Source: Crocodylus rhombifer (taxonomy: Eukaryota; Chordata; Crocodylia; Crocodylidae). From it: a stretch of DNA of 64,000 bases. Shown one piece after another: positions 45,549 to 58,025 of this stretch (within the stretch, counting starts at the first letter, position 1; each line of letters begins with the position of its first letter). The position numbers and the translations under genes were made by a program. The stretch lies in assembly GCA_038503035.1 (NCBI GenBank), contig JAVSML010024360.1, forward strand, positions 630,806-694,805, in the 5' to 3' direction. Under the pieces are notes generated by a model. It was not told where the DNA came from and made no database searches. It worked only from the letters and a program-made list of their open reading frames with translations.

Positions 45549-46919
45549 CTAAACCCCAGCATAAAGAAGACAGAGGTGATACTTGCCTGAAGCTGGTAAC
45601 ATTCAGTCAGAAACTCATTATGGAAGATTTATTTAGTGCCTGTGTCATTTTTAGAGAGAGCCACATCGTTCAGAAGTCAGGCAGAAGGTAGGGTAAATTT
45701 GCATGTTATAGGCTAAATAAATCAAGGATGCCTAAGTTTTCATTAGTAGTGGCTCATTTTATCAGATGCTGTAAGCTACTGCTTATAAAAGCTTATGCAC
45801 ATCTGATGAACTAAGGGTTCAGCCATGACCCCTTGTAGTCGGGATTCAGTCATGACTCTAGAAATATCTTTTTTCCTCTTCATTCTGCTTTCCTCAAAAA
45901 AAGATGCATGTCTTATTTTGGGGCACGTGGTATGCATTAGAGCTTCAGTTTTCTGAAAAATCTAGAAAGACCGTCTTAATGCCAGGGATCAATAATATTT
46001 TAATTTCTTAATTAAATGAAAAACTAATTTTACAAAATTTTCCCCATACTCTCTGATGCTAAAACTAGAAAATGCTTGTACAAATGGGTGTTCAAAACTA
46101 ACAAACCTGTTACTTCTGAATCTGATTCATTTTCATGTACCAATTAAAATGGGCAGACAGAAAATAGAACTGCAGTACAGCTCCACATATCTTCATTAAA
46201 GACTACCTGTAGGTTACAGAAGTGTAGAAGAGTGCACACTTGAAAGACTGCCTTCAGAAAGAAGCAAAAATACAGGAACTATACTTCATCTTTCACAACC
46301 CTCTACATGATGTAGATAACCAAGTACTTTGGGCTGCACTGGTGTTCAGGGTTGGGGGGCCTAAGAGCTCTTTCTGTCTGCATCTGACCCACAGTCCTTG
46401 CACCTAGAGTATCACAAGGGACTACCATCTCTCTGTCCCTGCAATGACATTGTCCACATGGATGAGAAGAGCAGGAGAAGGAAGCATGGCTCTGTTCTCC
46501 ATCATCTTTTCCTGTATTCTGCCACTCACTGGAGAAGCACACTTCTATGAGGTTCCATCCTTGCCTGATCTCTTCCAGTAGTGTTTTGCTGTGCACTGCC
46601 TCACGTAGACCCTAAAGCTCAAGTGACATGACTTATCTCTCTGCAGGCGTTGCAAACATAGTAACATCTAGGCAGAGTGAGCTGCCCACACATTTTAAAA
46701 TGCAGCTTTATTTGAATAGCTTTATTTGAATAACTTATCTGTGTTCCATGTTTCTTGGGCAGACTCTCCTATACGGTGGTGACCCTTCCAAAGCCCATCT
46801 GAAAATGTACTCATTCCAGAAAAAGGCACTGTCCCCTTTCTTAAAAAAGGGAATCCTATTAAACCTAGTAAGAACTTTCCAACCAGTGGGACTTTTTAAA
46901 GGCTAACTCTGTTTTATGT
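45549..46919. other. Unique DNA, nothing recognised
   Basis: The 97-codon minus-strand frame (46596-46303) has no motif. GCTTTATTTGAATA is doubled near 46705-46730. Confidence 0.45.
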
Positions 46920-46924
46920 TTCAG

Positions 46925-47210
46925 ACAGAGCTTTATTTAATGCATAGAGCACTCAACCAGGAGTCAGGAGACCTGGATTTTATTAACCAGCTCTGCCATT
47001 ACTTGGCTGCGTTTTTTGGGTAGATCACTGCAGTTCTTTGTGCCTCTCACTTCCCCTAACTCTCTTTGACTGTCTCACCTGTTTCACTTGTGAGGTCTTC
47101 TGTGTAGGAACTGTTTCTTGCTCTGAATATATATTGCATCATACACAATTTTCCTTACCTGGCATCTGTAGACCCTGTAGTATTACAAATAAATATTAAT
47201 AACTTTTTCT
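46925..47210 (+). repeat. MIR/CORE-SINE-like copy
   Basis: The phrases ATAGAGCACTCAACCAGGAG, TCAGGAGACCTGGATTTTAT, CAGCTCTGCCATTACTTGGC, TTTGTGCCTCTCACTTCCCC and AGGAACTGTTTCTTGCTCTG follow the order of an amniote MIR-related SINE, ending in ATTACAAATAAATATTAATA. It carries nearly the full length but is strongly diverged. Confidence 0.7.
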
Positions 47211-47316
47211 CTCCAGATGTGAGTAGCCTGTTCTTTCTGAACTTTGAGATATGTTTAAATTAATTGCTTCTCTGCCTTTAGGGGGAGGAAGGGATATGTT
47301 TAAAACTGACCTCTGA

Positions 47317-47900
47317 GGCTAGGGACAGACATTACACATAAACCAGTTTAAGCGATCAAAAACTGGTTTAAACCTGTAACAGAACAGACATTCAGTGCAC
47401 AAAAAACAGTTTGAAAATGGCTGAAACTGGTCTGACATAAACCTAGTTGAATGTAGTATCAGACTTAATTGATTTGGGTCAAACCGGTTTATGCAATGTC
47501 TGTCTCAGACCCTTTCCTGGTTTAACTTAAACCAAAGTCCCCCAGCTCCCCCAAATGCTCTGTTATAAAATCCTGTTTAACTCCCTGCTGTGTAAGCAAG
47601 TGTGGTGTAAATCCATGCTGGCTCCCTTGCTGGTCAGAAGCAGGGTGGAGGGCGGGGAAGCCTTGCCTAATCAAGGCATCCTGTCAGGGCCTGGCCACGC
47701 CCCCCTCAGCTCAGCACTGTGGAAAGGAAAGGAGGGCTGGTCTGGCTCCGCCCAGCTTTTAGCCTGAGTCACTGCAGGAATATGCCTGAATTTCTGGGAT
47801 GTCTGTACAGTTACAAACTGGTTCTGCCTAGGCAGGTTAGACTGACCTGCAAAGATTGAATCCATTCAGGCTCAGGCTTTTTGAATGTCTGTCCCTAGCC
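47317..47900 (-). mobile_element. MITE with perfect 17-bp inverted ends (584 bp)
   Basis: The left end GGCTAGGGACAGACATT is exactly inverted at the right end. Further AAACTGGTTTAA and AAACCGGTTTAT motifs are scattered through the interior, which contains an ACAGACATT phrase three times. There is no transposase. The flanks TGA and TTA could be a 3-bp TWA duplication as in PIF/Harbinger, but this is weak. An older copy lies at 31249-31746 in the other direction. Confidence 0.75.
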
Positions 47901-48779
47901 TTAGGGACATGAATTAATTTATGGACAGGTTTGGATACTAAAGTACCAGTTGCTCAGAACATCTGCATTATTCTGAGGCTAAGCTTTTGTTTTCTTAACA
48001 TACTTATAGTTCGGGCATAACAAGATGACAGTATCCAGCATAATGAAAGAATCATGTGGACTGTCTCTAAGTCTTGCATTGTTTAAGCGCTCCTCATCCT
48101 TGCTGGCTGTCTGGCACATGTTATTCTCAATTCAGGAGGTCAGTAACAAACATATGGATATCATTTGTTCTGAAATCAAGGAATTCAATTATTAGATACA
48201 CAGCAATGCAGACTTTACCAATTATAGTAGTACTGCAAAACCTTCCATAGGAGAGAGGCTACCACACAATTCACTGGAAATATCTGAGGGATATAAATGA
48301 CCTAATTCTAGCATATGGTAACCTTGTTTAACTCTATCATGAAGTAACCTCTGCAATTGCATTGTGCAACACATTCATCCGGACCTTTGATGTTGTGTGC
48401 TGAGCACACACTATGTCATCACTTTTAAAAATGCACTGCAATTATATCTGTTGGAATCTACCCTATTGCAGGCAGCAGCAGCATAGGGATGCAGCCAGGT
48501 GCCTTGAACACAGGGACAGTGGTGACTTCTGAGTGCCAAGTGATTGCAGTCACAATTGTGATGTTGCCACCAGCACCATCTTTTTTTTTCCCCTCCATCC
48601 CCCCATTCCCCCCACTCCCATTCAGTGCCTGAGGCATTTGCCTTGTCCTAGTTACACCACTGGCAGCCAGTGAATTCTACAATGGCAGACCTCTGTAAAG
48701 CTCACAGGGTCATGGTGTGTGTGTCTGACCATAAGTATAGCATGTATAGCTGAGGAGATGTACAATGCATACCCCCAGT
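47901..48779. other. Unique DNA, nothing recognised
   Basis: T and C runs near 48582-48615. No other features. Confidence 0.4.
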
Positions 48780-49060
48780 GGCTGAGGGGGCATGGCAGTG
48801 GGAGTGCAGCAGCAGCAGGAGTGTGGTGGCTGGAAGCAGGGGAGCTCCTGCAGGCACCACCAGTACTGTCAGTGGCGGGGGGTGGTGAGCGGTGACTAGG
48901 GGTCATCAACTGTTCGCAGACACTGCCAGCAACTTTGGTGGTGGCCAGCAGGGATCATGGACCACCTGCTGATGCCACCAGGGGTGTCGACAGTGAGGTG
49001 GCAAATGATGACCATTGTAGGAGGAGGATGTGCATCCGCGTGCACCCCCTATGTGTCGCC
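48780..49060. repeat. GC-rich GTGG/CAG imperfect repeat
   Basis: GTGGTGG, GCAGCAGCAG and CACCACCAG motifs recur (48795-48990), which produces open frames such as 48957-49355 without any domain. Probably part of an unclassified repeat. Confidence 0.4.
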
Positions 49061-49399
49061 CCTGGCTGAGGACAACAGTAGTTGTCAGCCCAACAAGAAT
49101 GAACTTCTACTCATAAAGAGCAGTAGGCAACCTTTTCTGGCTGCAGGTGGAATGACCTACCTCGGGTCAGAGGTGGGTAGATGGCATGGGGAAATCATGT
49201 GCAACCTAAACCTCCTGTTGCCAAATGGTAACCCCTATGGCACCAAGCACTACACTGGTGGGCTGGACCCAAGTGCTCTGTGGGCTGCATTCAGCTTGCT
49301 AAATAGTAGGTTGTCATCTCCCAATCTAAAAGATCTCACTTCAGTTAGAAGATAGAGTAGACTTAAATTTCTGTGGCTCAGCATTAGTATGATAGAGGT

Positions 49400-49865
49400 C
49401 AGGGCTGTCAAATTTCTGAGTAGCTGAGAGCCAAACATCCTAAAGGATGCACCAGCAGGGGCGACATGTCTATTGGCTGTGCCAAGGCAAGCCACAGGCC
49501 CCCTGGGCACACATCACCTGGCCACCTCCTCCCTCCCCCTACCACCCATCTGCTACACCATGTGCCCAGGTAATTCTCCTACCCCTGCTGCTGCACTACA
49601 TGCCCATTGGCTCCCTCCCACCCAACTGCACTGCATGATTCAGTCTCACTCTCAGCTGTCCTGGCTGGGCTGGGCTAGGCTGTGCTGGGCTGCACTGCTC
49701 CATCCCTGGCACCAAAAGCTTGAAGAGGGAGGGGGAGGCTGGGGACCCCAGCTGCAGTTGCAGCCAGAGTAATGGAGGAAGGGTGGTTGGGCAGGAGCCT
49801 GAAGGCTGCAATTTAGTTCCTCATGGAACATGTGTGGACTGTAGGCAACCAGTTGGATAGCCCTG
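49400..49865. mobile_element. hAT-like nonautonomous element (466 bp)
   Basis: The left end CAGGGCTGTCAAATTTCTG and the inverted right end CAGGGCTATCCAACTGG share the CAGGGCT..C.AA.T start of hAT elements. Flanking octamers (ATAGAGGT, GTACAGAG) do not match well, so the duplication is not supported. GCTGGGCTGGGCTAGGCTG forms a small repeat near 49663. No transposase. Confidence 0.5.
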
Positions 49866-52129
49866 GTACAGAGAACTTTCACAAACAGTGGGTAATGTAT
49901 GGTATCTGGGTTTTTTTCCCTCAAGTGACTTCTCTCAGTCTCAAAGCAAATCATGATGGCTGAAATTTTTTAATGGTTGTGTATAAAGCTAGTCATCAGA
50001 GTCTAAACACATTTTACTTCAATTTTAAACAGCAGCAAGCCCAGTATTTCCAAGTGATCTCACCTTTAATAGCCTGGGGAAAAAATAACTCTTAAGAGAG
50101 ATTTTTTTAAAAGCCGTTTTCAATGGCATGTACTTGGCAGGTCAGATTATGACACAGTGAAGTGGGAGAGCATTTGGCCTTCTGCTTCCCTTTGCAGTGC
50201 AAATTGGCAGAAAGTAGGTGGAGCCTTGTTCTCACCCCTGACAAAAAACAGGGGCTGCAAAACTGTGGTGGTGTGGAAGAAAAAGTAATCTATGCAACGG
50301 CTGGGCTGGTGCAGATTGCTCCAGTGGAACAAGGCAGCAGCCTTCTTCACAGTCAGGTACTTGGCCTGCTCCTGGGGTGATACAGCTTAAGAGCTGCTGC
50401 TCATGTGCCTTGTGACAAAGTCACACTTTAGCCCATCGTATCCACTTTTGAAATTTTTTTTCATATTGAGTTTCAAATGTATTCCAGACTGGGCCTCATG
50501 AAGCTGTGGCAGCTTGTACTGAGAATGAATTTGATCCGTAGTTGTTTATTATTTAACTTGTTTGCATTTTTGTGATGTCCCTCCCCCACTCACTAGGGCT
50601 GAGTTAGCACAGACTTCATTCTCATTCAGGCATTGACCTCCTTTCTGAGTCTGCTGGCAAATTAGTTCCAATTGTGGGGCTGGTTTGGGGGATGTAAACA
50701 CAGGTCTGCTGTAAATGGGACTGAAACCACCAAGCAACTGCCTGTTTTTTCCCCAACTTCTTGCATAAGAATTTTTTCTCCTTGGACAACTGATCCCACT
50801 CTCTTCTGTAGCAGAGTGAGCTTTGATGGCTCCTTTCCCGCTTGTAGCTAATTGCTCATCTAGTGGCTTGAAGCCATCATGAGAAGATGAAAGATGAATT
50901 TAGGAGTAGATGTTAATTTGGGGAAGTATCAGCACAGGGCTAGTGATATGAATGGACCCAATTGATTTATAGCAGTCCAGGAATTGACCCCAAGAAGTCT
51001 TCATGCCGGTCACCTCAAGTGTTCTTTTGATTGCATTTAATTTGATCCTTATTTTTCTTTTTGAAACAAAATGCTACAACAGCAGCAAGGCCAAATCCAG
51101 TTTCTGAGGAACAGGAAGTTTTTCCAACTTCTAGGAGTTACTTGGCTCTCCTGAACTGATGCACAAAGAAAACTCAATCTGTAATATCAATTTACAGAGT
51201 GGCTCAATTAAAAACACACAATCCTGTCTGAATGCAGTATTAACCTAGATTATTTATTTCAAATAGCAAGGCTTCAAAACCGAAGGAGTTGAGAGTCAAT
51301 GTCAACACAGCCTCTATGTTCCACACAGAGAGATCTGTGTTGTAAGAAGTGTGATTCTGGAAGGCAAAAATATAGAGAGTATAATTTACCTGAAAAAATA
51401 AAAATAGGTTATGGTTCTGTCACACACACAGCTGTCTCATAATGGTTTCCTGGTAGAGGGCTGTGACAGTACAGTATTGCTATCATAGGTGGTAGAAGGC
51501 TGGGGTTTGTGGGGGCTTAACCTTCCCCACTCCCAAACTAATTTTGTGGTGGCTGGAGAAAAGAATATCAAGTGCAAATCATTTGATTGCTGGATTCCTC
51601 CCACAAAGGGCTAATGATGGAAAGTCAATAAAATGCCTGTTGCTAATGTTTGCAGGTCAGAGAATAATTATTTTTAAACAATAAGTCTCCAGGGCACATG
51701 CCCTGAAGTACTGAAAAGGGTGGACAGGGTTCTCATTGCACTTCATACTGACCTAAAATACTGATCTACACCTTCACTTTCCCATTGTTGGTCTTTATGG
51801 CCCCGGAAGATGTTATTTCCATTAAGCAGAAGGTAATATTGCTCAAAGGAAACTGCCACACCATGTCACATTCACCAGGCAAGCTCTCTAGAGGGTAAAA
51901 ACATGCACTAGGAAACTGCCCCATCAGTGCTTGCCCTTAAGAGCTGCTGGTAGGGGCGGTCATTCCCCTCCCTCCTAGCTACCTGCCACCTTCAGCTGTG
52001 CTGCTAATGAAGCTAATTAGTACTTCTCTGGGTGACGGAATGGCTCTCCCTGTCCCTTGCACAGAGCAAGGAAGATGGATGGGGCTGGAACTCTCTTAGG
52101 ACTTCTTGCGAGCTGTTTTTGTGTATGTA

Positions 52130-52130
<1 letters not shown>
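49866..52130. other. Unique DNA, nothing recognised
   Basis: GGTGGTAGAAGGCTGGGGTT near 51490 recurs as GGTGGTGGAAGGTCAGGGCT near 53064, so a small repeat may be present. No exon. Confidence 0.4.

Positions 52131-52131
<1 letters not shown>

Positions 52132-52166
<35 letters not shown>
52132..52166. repeat. (TC)n microsatellite
   Basis: Unbroken TC repeat of about 34 bases. Confidence 0.97.
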
Positions 52167-52169
<3 letters not shown>

Positions 52170-53484
52170 TTGCTTTTAACTTGGCGTGTTCCCGTGCTGA
52201 GCCCCACGCATAGCCAGAAAAGGCAGTGCATTACTTCTACTTGGGTCTGCATTGTCTGTAGAGATTGGGTGCTTTGGTGGGGCTTTTTTTGTTGCTTTTA
52301 TCTAATAGCTGATTGAATCAGCTTTAGCTAAAAGCGCCCAATCTTTACAGATGCTGCAAACTCAGGTAGGAGTAACACACTGTGTCTTCTGGTAAAATGC
52401 CTCTTTTTTTTTTTTACTGCCTGCGAGTGGCTCTGTGGGTGCTGAACACTCACTACATTTTTTCCATGGGTGCTTGAGCGCTGGAGCACCCAGAGAGTTG
52501 GCACCTATGCTCTCTCCCCAACATATTCCAATTACATGCAACTAAAGCATAGAGAGGTAGTTCGCTGTCTTATTCTGAAGTCCTGGGAGAAGGCAGGGTG
52601 GAGATGTAGCTTATAGACTAATTAAATAAGATATATAAGAAGCACAAGCTTTCATAAACTTCAATTCACTTCATCAGATGCCAGAGAATGGAGAGCATGG
52701 ACTAAGTGATTTGCATCATGGGTGACTGGTTTCTCCTGAGTCTGGGGGTCCCCCAGTGGCCGATTGCCAACCAGGGGGGGCGGGGGGAGTAAGTCCCCTG
52801 GCGGCCGATCACTGAACTCAGAAGTGCCGTTGACAAAACCAGAAGATGGTGGAGTGGGCAGTGCTGGGAAGAGCAAACAAGCAAAGAACCCATAGTAACT
52901 AAGGGGTCACAAGTAAAGCATATCAGGTTGAGTGTTTAAACTCTGGCTTTCACAGGAAAGAGGTGCTAAATGGCTCCTTAGAGAGGCAGACTTGAAGGTT
53001 GGTTGGGAAAAGACAAGAGGGGCATGGGTCATGACATCTGCTGCTGAGGCTCCCTGAATATAGGTGGTGGAAGGTCAGGGCTAACGGGGCTTAGTCCCCA
53101 CAAGTGCAGGCAGCCCAGCGCATAGACACAGAGAACAGACGAAGCCTGCAGGTGGCTGGGAACTCAGCCCAGCCTGGCCCTGCGTAGAGCAGCACCCAAC
53201 AGGTAAATGTATGGATGTGAAGGGCGCGGGGGAGGGAAGGGGCATGGGGGCAGATTGAGGCCTCTGCAGGGTGGGGAAGGTGAATAGGGCTCCAGGGCAG
53301 GTCGTGAGATGCTTGGAGCCCGAGCAGCTCATCCAGGGGCACAGGGGAGCTCCTGCCACAGTGTGCATCCCCATAGCAGTCATAGAGGGCATGTGCTCCC
53401 TGGATTTGTGTGCAGAGTGGGGCTGGCTGCTACTTAGGGCTGTGCTCTGCACCTCACTGCTGCTGTCCTGGGAGCAGTGCAACC
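52167..53484. other. Mostly unique DNA with GC-rich patch
   Basis: A T run at 52406-52416; a GGGGGGCGGGGGG-like run near 52776; GC-rich sequence 53050-53480. The 140-codon minus-strand frame (53503-53081) has no domain. Confidence 0.4.
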
Positions 53485-53547
53485 ACTCCCGGTTTCGTAT
53501 CAATAGAACAGAGGACAGAGTAGCAGAGAAACGATGGCCACCCTATT
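53485..53547 (-). repeat. End fragment of the 20.3 kb hAT-like family
   Basis: CGGTTTCGTATCAATAGAAC, then AGAGGACAGAG and GATGGCCACCCTA, corresponds in inverse order to the left 100 bases of the 20348 element (GTCCTCTATTGATATGAAAC and TAGGGTGGCCATT). The opposite end was not found. Confidence 0.6.
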
Positions 53548-53909
53548 AACAGAGGATGCATCACTTGAACACGTGACGTTACAATTTATTGTTCTGTTAA
53601 TATATTAATTTCACTTTTAATGTAACATCTGCCAGGGTCCTATGCGACCTTTTCACAGCAGACACCACTTCTACCAAAACATGCCCACTTTACAATCCCA
53701 ATCCATTTTGGCACAGGAGCAGGCAGCATCATGAGCATTAGCAACCCTAAACAAGTGGCATCTGAACAGCAGAAGATTGCATGAAGCCAAAGGCTCATAA
53801 GTGTGTAGAACCTCTAGGAGTAAAAAGACCATGTACTTCCATGATCTGTAATTCAAACATGAGCATAAGCTTATATTTGATATGAGAACACATGCATGTG
53901 TGTTTCAGA
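53548..53909. other. Unique DNA, nothing recognised
   Basis: No features. Confidence 0.4.
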
Positions 53910-54130
53910 TCAGAGAGGGTGAATGGTGTCATGGCTATGATGCTGGGCCTCTAAACATCAGAATTTATGTCCAAACTCTGTCACAGAATCACTATTGGCA
54001 GATTGCCTAATCTCTCTTTATGTCATCTACCACTAAATTAAAGATAATTTCCCATTTCTCCACTTATATCTCATCTGTTTAGACTGTAAATTAGACCAGA
54101 GGCTGCATGTGAATACGTGGATGCAAAGTG
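53910..54130 (+). repeat. MIR/CORE-SINE-like copy
   Basis: GGTGTCATGGCTATGATGCT, ATCAGAATTTATGTCC, AACTCTGTCACAGAATCACT, CCTAATCTCTCTTTATG and TGTTTAGACTGTAAATTAG follow the MIR-related SINE order. Very diverged. Confidence 0.5.
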
Positions 54131-55074
54131 CTAAATCCAGTGGATACCTGACCTCTGTTGAGACCACGAGGCAGTATCTATTTCATAACTTTAAATGCAT
54201 GGGATTGGGCCTGACTCAGGAACCGTTGAAGGTAAAACTTAGTATAAATACCCCTCTCTTGCCATATGTTCTGAAGCTTTTATGGATTCTGAAGGCATTT
54301 AAAACATACATATTCAGAAATACTATCAAGGCAGCCCCATTCTAGGGATTTTGAATCTCAGGGTCTGATTCACACCCCTTGCTGCTGCAGCACCATTAGT
54401 TTTAGTGAAGTGTCACTATAGTTAGTAATAGTTACAACCTTATATGTGATAGTTTGTGTCTGGAAAAAAGAATGTACAGCCCTCTTCCCTGAGTGAAGTA
54501 CTAGTGGTGGGACAAGCTGCCGTCTTCCTGTCTCCCAAGGATTCCAGAGCTGAAAAGGAAAGGATAAGTCATCAGGCAGGATACCAGCTTCCTAACACCT
54601 GAGCACTTCTGCTTTTTAAATCTGAAATCCACAGCTTTCAGTACAGGTCACTTAGCCACAGACTATAACAACTTCTGTGCAAAGAGAGAGTATATGTCCA
54701 GCCTTTGGTCTAGGTGAGTCAAAAGCAGGAACCTTCAACTAGACTCTTGTCTCTTTCTCTGGGATCTTGCCCAAGGGACCTGGGAGCCAAAATTTTAAAA
54801 AATAACTTCTGTTTCTGGGTGGCTTGGCATTTGGGTGCTGAACTTGAGATTCTGTTGAAGGGCCTGATACTCAGAATTTCCTCATCACCTGGTCTCTGAA
54901 AATTAGGCCTCTCTACAATATCTATGGGCAATAAACACTGAAGCAGCCAGAATCACTAGTTCGTTTAAAAATGTTAGCCTCCCACTTTCAAAAGTTTTGA
55001 TCAAAAGAAGTCAGCCCAAGAGGTCTCAGTGACTGACTGGGTTTTTGGCACTACAGTATGTTGGGAGAGCTACT
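54131..55074. other. Unique DNA, nothing recognised
   Basis: No repeat or exon was identified. Confidence 0.4.
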
Positions 55075-55345
55075 TTGGCTTTGTCTATGCTAGGAAGCTT
55101 TGCCAACAAGCATCAGCTTTTGCTGTCGTAGGTTCGCATGCATCAACATATAAACTAAAAGATGACAAAACCATAGCTTTGTACTGGTTGAATAATTTAA
55201 CCTCTCCACGTAACACAAGCCCTTGGTTGGCATACAGCCATTGGCACAATGCCAGTGCAGACTTGATCCCAGCCATGCTCCAGTATTAATCCCACAATAC
55301 CCCTGTTTTCTTAACAGCTACTGTGCTTGTGTACTGGGGCCCCTA
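55075..55345. repeat. Possible old MITE fragment
   Basis: TGGCTTTGTCTATGCTAGGA near 55075 resembles the GGCCTTGTCTACACTAGGAA end of a repeat common in turtles and crocodilians. The other end is not convincing. Confidence 0.35.
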
Positions 55346-56429
55346 CCCTTTTACTTAGGTAGATTGGGTGGTTTAGAATTTGCTCTCACTGCTACCTTCC
55401 CCCCAACCCCTTTCCTTATTTTCACCTCCATGTTTCTCCCTGTACATACACACACTCCTTCCCTTTACCATAACATATGGTCTGAGTTGGTGGGTCTCTG
55501 GATGCTGTGACAATTTGCACACAGGCTGAGGATGTGAAACAAGATGGCTGTCGACTTCAGGTGTAGGTAGAGCCTGATGGCCCAGGAGGCAGAAATGAAG
55601 GTTCAAGTGATCCAAAGTCTGCTGCATAAATCCAGCGCTTAGGCTGGAGAGGAGCAGTCTGGCTGTGGGACCTGCTGGGGACACAGCCACAAGGAGAGAA
55701 GCACAGATTATGGCAGGGGGAACTTAGAAGGAAGCCCAAGTGCAGAGAGGCTGCAGACTTGCACAGAAAACAAACTAAGTACTCTGTGCACTCTTCTGTT
55801 TTGTTTTCTTTCTGCATGGAGCATGCCACACAGGGATGAGAGTAAACATTGCTGTATCTGGGGATGGGCATTGGCATTTTGAGTGATTTTCATTTTTTTG
55901 TTCCCTGGAAAACTGGGTTGTGGCTGAAGGGGAGACTAAGGCCATGGAAAGGGGTGTGACTGGGGACACTGCAAAATCAAAGTTCAGCTAAGCAGGCACA
56001 GCATAAAAGCTGTGGTATGATTTGTGACTACTAGCATATGATGTGGTGACTATCACAACTTTTGGAACTCAGGAGTCATAAAACTTGACCAGAGCTGAAA
56101 CAAGGAGTTGGTAGCCCTGAATAATGGCCCCAAAGCTAGAAGGCTCAGCTAGAGTAAAACTGGGATAGGGCTGTGGCTGTGGCCCAGACATGGGCCTATT
56201 CCTTTAAGTATGCCTTATCTGGTTATTTAAAGGGAGAGAGGCAGTCTTTCAATTACTTTGACACTTAGCCAATAGAATTTGAAATGATAACTAGCTGTAT
56301 GCACTCCATGGGTGTCATTACACAGTCCCCACCTTTAGAGGCTTCACAGTGTCCATACCCTCTGTCCTCTCCTCCCTTTCAGTGCTCTTTCCTGCCACAT
56401 CTTGATATAAACTCAGTAGGGGAGGCTAC
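55346..56429. other. Unique DNA, nothing recognised
   Basis: Minus-strand frames of about 105 codons (55373-55877) lack motifs. Confidence 0.4.
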
Positions 56430-56434
56430 CTGGA

Positions 56435-56706
56435 AGAGTCATAGATTCTTAGACATTAAGGGCTGGAAGGGACTTCATAACATCATTGAGTCCAGCCCCC
56501 ATGCCATAGGCAGGAAGTCTGCTGGGGTCAAATGACCCCTGCAAGATAAGCATTCAAATGCTATTTGAATGAGTCCAGAGTAGGTGCTTGCACCACCTCT
56601 GGGGGGAGGCTGTTCCAGACCCCAGACACTCAGACCGTGAAGAAGTATTTCCTTATGCTCAGTCTAAATCAGCCTTCCAGAAGTTTGTGGCCATTAGACC
56701 TTGTTA
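56435..56706 (-). repeat. CR1 3' fragment in antisense
   Basis: On the plus strand the block reads TCATAGATTCTTAGACATTA, GGGCTGGAAGGGACTTCATA, GAGTCCAGCCCCCATGCC, GGAGGCTGTTCCAGACCCCA and GTGAAGAAGTATTTCCTTAT. This is the reverse complement of the C-terminus and 3' end of a bird-like CR1 (consensus TCATAGAATCATAGAAT, then GGGTTGGAAGGGAC). Confidence 0.85.
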
Positions 56707-56752
56707 ATCACCAGGGCCCCCCAAGGGATAACAAGGTCTAATGGCCACAAAC
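56683..56752. repeat. Perfect 24-bp inverted repeat at CR1 edge
   Basis: 56683-56706 (beginning GTTTGTGGCCATTAGACC) is repeated exactly in inverse at 56729-56752, with a 22-base loop at 56707-56728 containing GGGCCCCCC. It joins the end of the antisense CR1 to a flipped copy of its last 24 bases. Confidence 0.95.
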
Positions 56753-57369
56753 ATAACAAGACTCAAACCAGACCCAGTCAAACTGAGGTGACTGCAGTGA
56801 TGAAGTGAGCTCAAGTAAATGCAACACTCATGACTTTTTCAAATGGATATTTTTGTCTTTGCCATGATAACGACAGGCCTGGCAGGGGAAACCTTATTAT
56901 ATGCACAAAGGTTTGTTATGCCTCTATAGCCTGCTAGCTATCTTTATGATTCAAGGCTACGGGACAGCTGTCGGGTGATCTTTTGTGATGCTCCATCTCC
57001 CCTATACCTCGCCCTTATACCCAGCCTTGACGGGTCACAGTTGTCCTTCCGGCCAGGCTTCTGACTGTTGGGCCCCTGACTCCCTTTTCGTGGCAGGTGC
57101 GATCTGCCCTGCCTACCACGTGGGCAGCCTGCGGTCACCAACCTGGTCTACGAGACTGCCGCTTTTCCTAAAAGCTAGCAACACTTGCAGAGACTTAATA
57201 AGACTTGGGCTGCCTGCTCTGACCCTCAACCCCTCCTAAAGTGGGAAACACAAACTCTAAACCAAAAAAAACTTCAGATACGAACTGAGGAATGCCCCAG
57301 TCTATTCTTCCAGGCCCCTCCCTTGGCTTGGCTGCTAACAACTCACCCAAACCCTAAAGTCTATTTCAG
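56753..57369. other. Transition into CT-rich block
   Basis: Unique-looking to about 56940, then increasingly C/T-rich. No exon recognised. Confidence 0.4.
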
Positions 57370-58025
57370 GCTAAGTAGGTGGTTGGTGTCTCTTGTAGGC
57401 TCCGCTACCATTCCTCTCTCCTGTTGTCCTGCCTTGGGTTTCTTCGGGCCACCAGTGATCCTCCACTGGGTGTCTGTCCACTCGTCCCTCACCATAACCA
57501 CGCCTTATCACCGAGGGCGATCCTTCGCAGCCTCTCCCACTGCCCTTGCCTCCTGTCTCCCGCCTGGTGTGCCTCTTTGGCTTCCCCAGTGCCCTCAACG
57601 GTCCCACCTGGTTTGGTGCCATTGATTACATGGGTCTCTGTAGCCCCTCTGTTGTAGCAACTAACATCGGAGTCTGTCTGTGCCCCTCTACTCTCTTCTC
57701 TGGGTTCCTGGTCCTGAGGAACTGCCTTCAGCTCTGTGCTCTCCCTATGGCAGCCAGCAATCGCTGGTTTGTCGCATGCTCTGCCGCGTCCTTCCCTGCC
57801 TGGGAAATCAGCTTCCAGCTCCCATCACCTCTGCCGGCACTCCAGAGTGACACCTCCCGCTGGAGATCCTGCCAGTATCGATTCCCCACCTTCCTTGCCA
57901 GTGGCTCCTTTTATTCCTGCTGGTCAGCTCCTGCAGCTGATGTCATCCTCCGGCTGTAACTTTATAAAGACGCAGCTAACAAGCCATGCAGGTCCCGCCT
58001 CTAGCTCCTGCTGCAGGTAAGCAGC
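57370..58025 (+). repeat. CT-rich LTR-like block, copy 1
   Basis: Pyrimidine-rich DNA ending in TATAAA (57963-57968), then GACGCAGCTAACAAGCCATG and CTGCTGCAGGTAAGCAG with a splice-donor-like GGTAAG at 58016-58021. The last 100 bases align by phrase with copy 2: GCTGATGTCATCCTCCGGCT against ACTGACACCATCAGCCGGCC, and CGCAGCTAACAAGC against TGGCTAACGAGCTGCG. This suggests an LTR U3-R/leader or a tandemly duplicated promoter. Low-complexity frames here (up to 146 codons) show no domain. Confidence 0.4.
57963..57968 (+). promoter_or_regulatory. TATA-like box in copy 1
   Basis: TATAAA in CTTTATAAAGACG, about 50 bases upstream of a GGTAAG. Suggestive only. Confidence 0.3.

Noticed and set aside
57185..57959. 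Series of plus-strand frames up to 146 codons
   Set aside because: They come from CT-rich repeat DNA. Ser/Pro/Leu-rich translations have no domain, and the reading frames change every few hundred bases.
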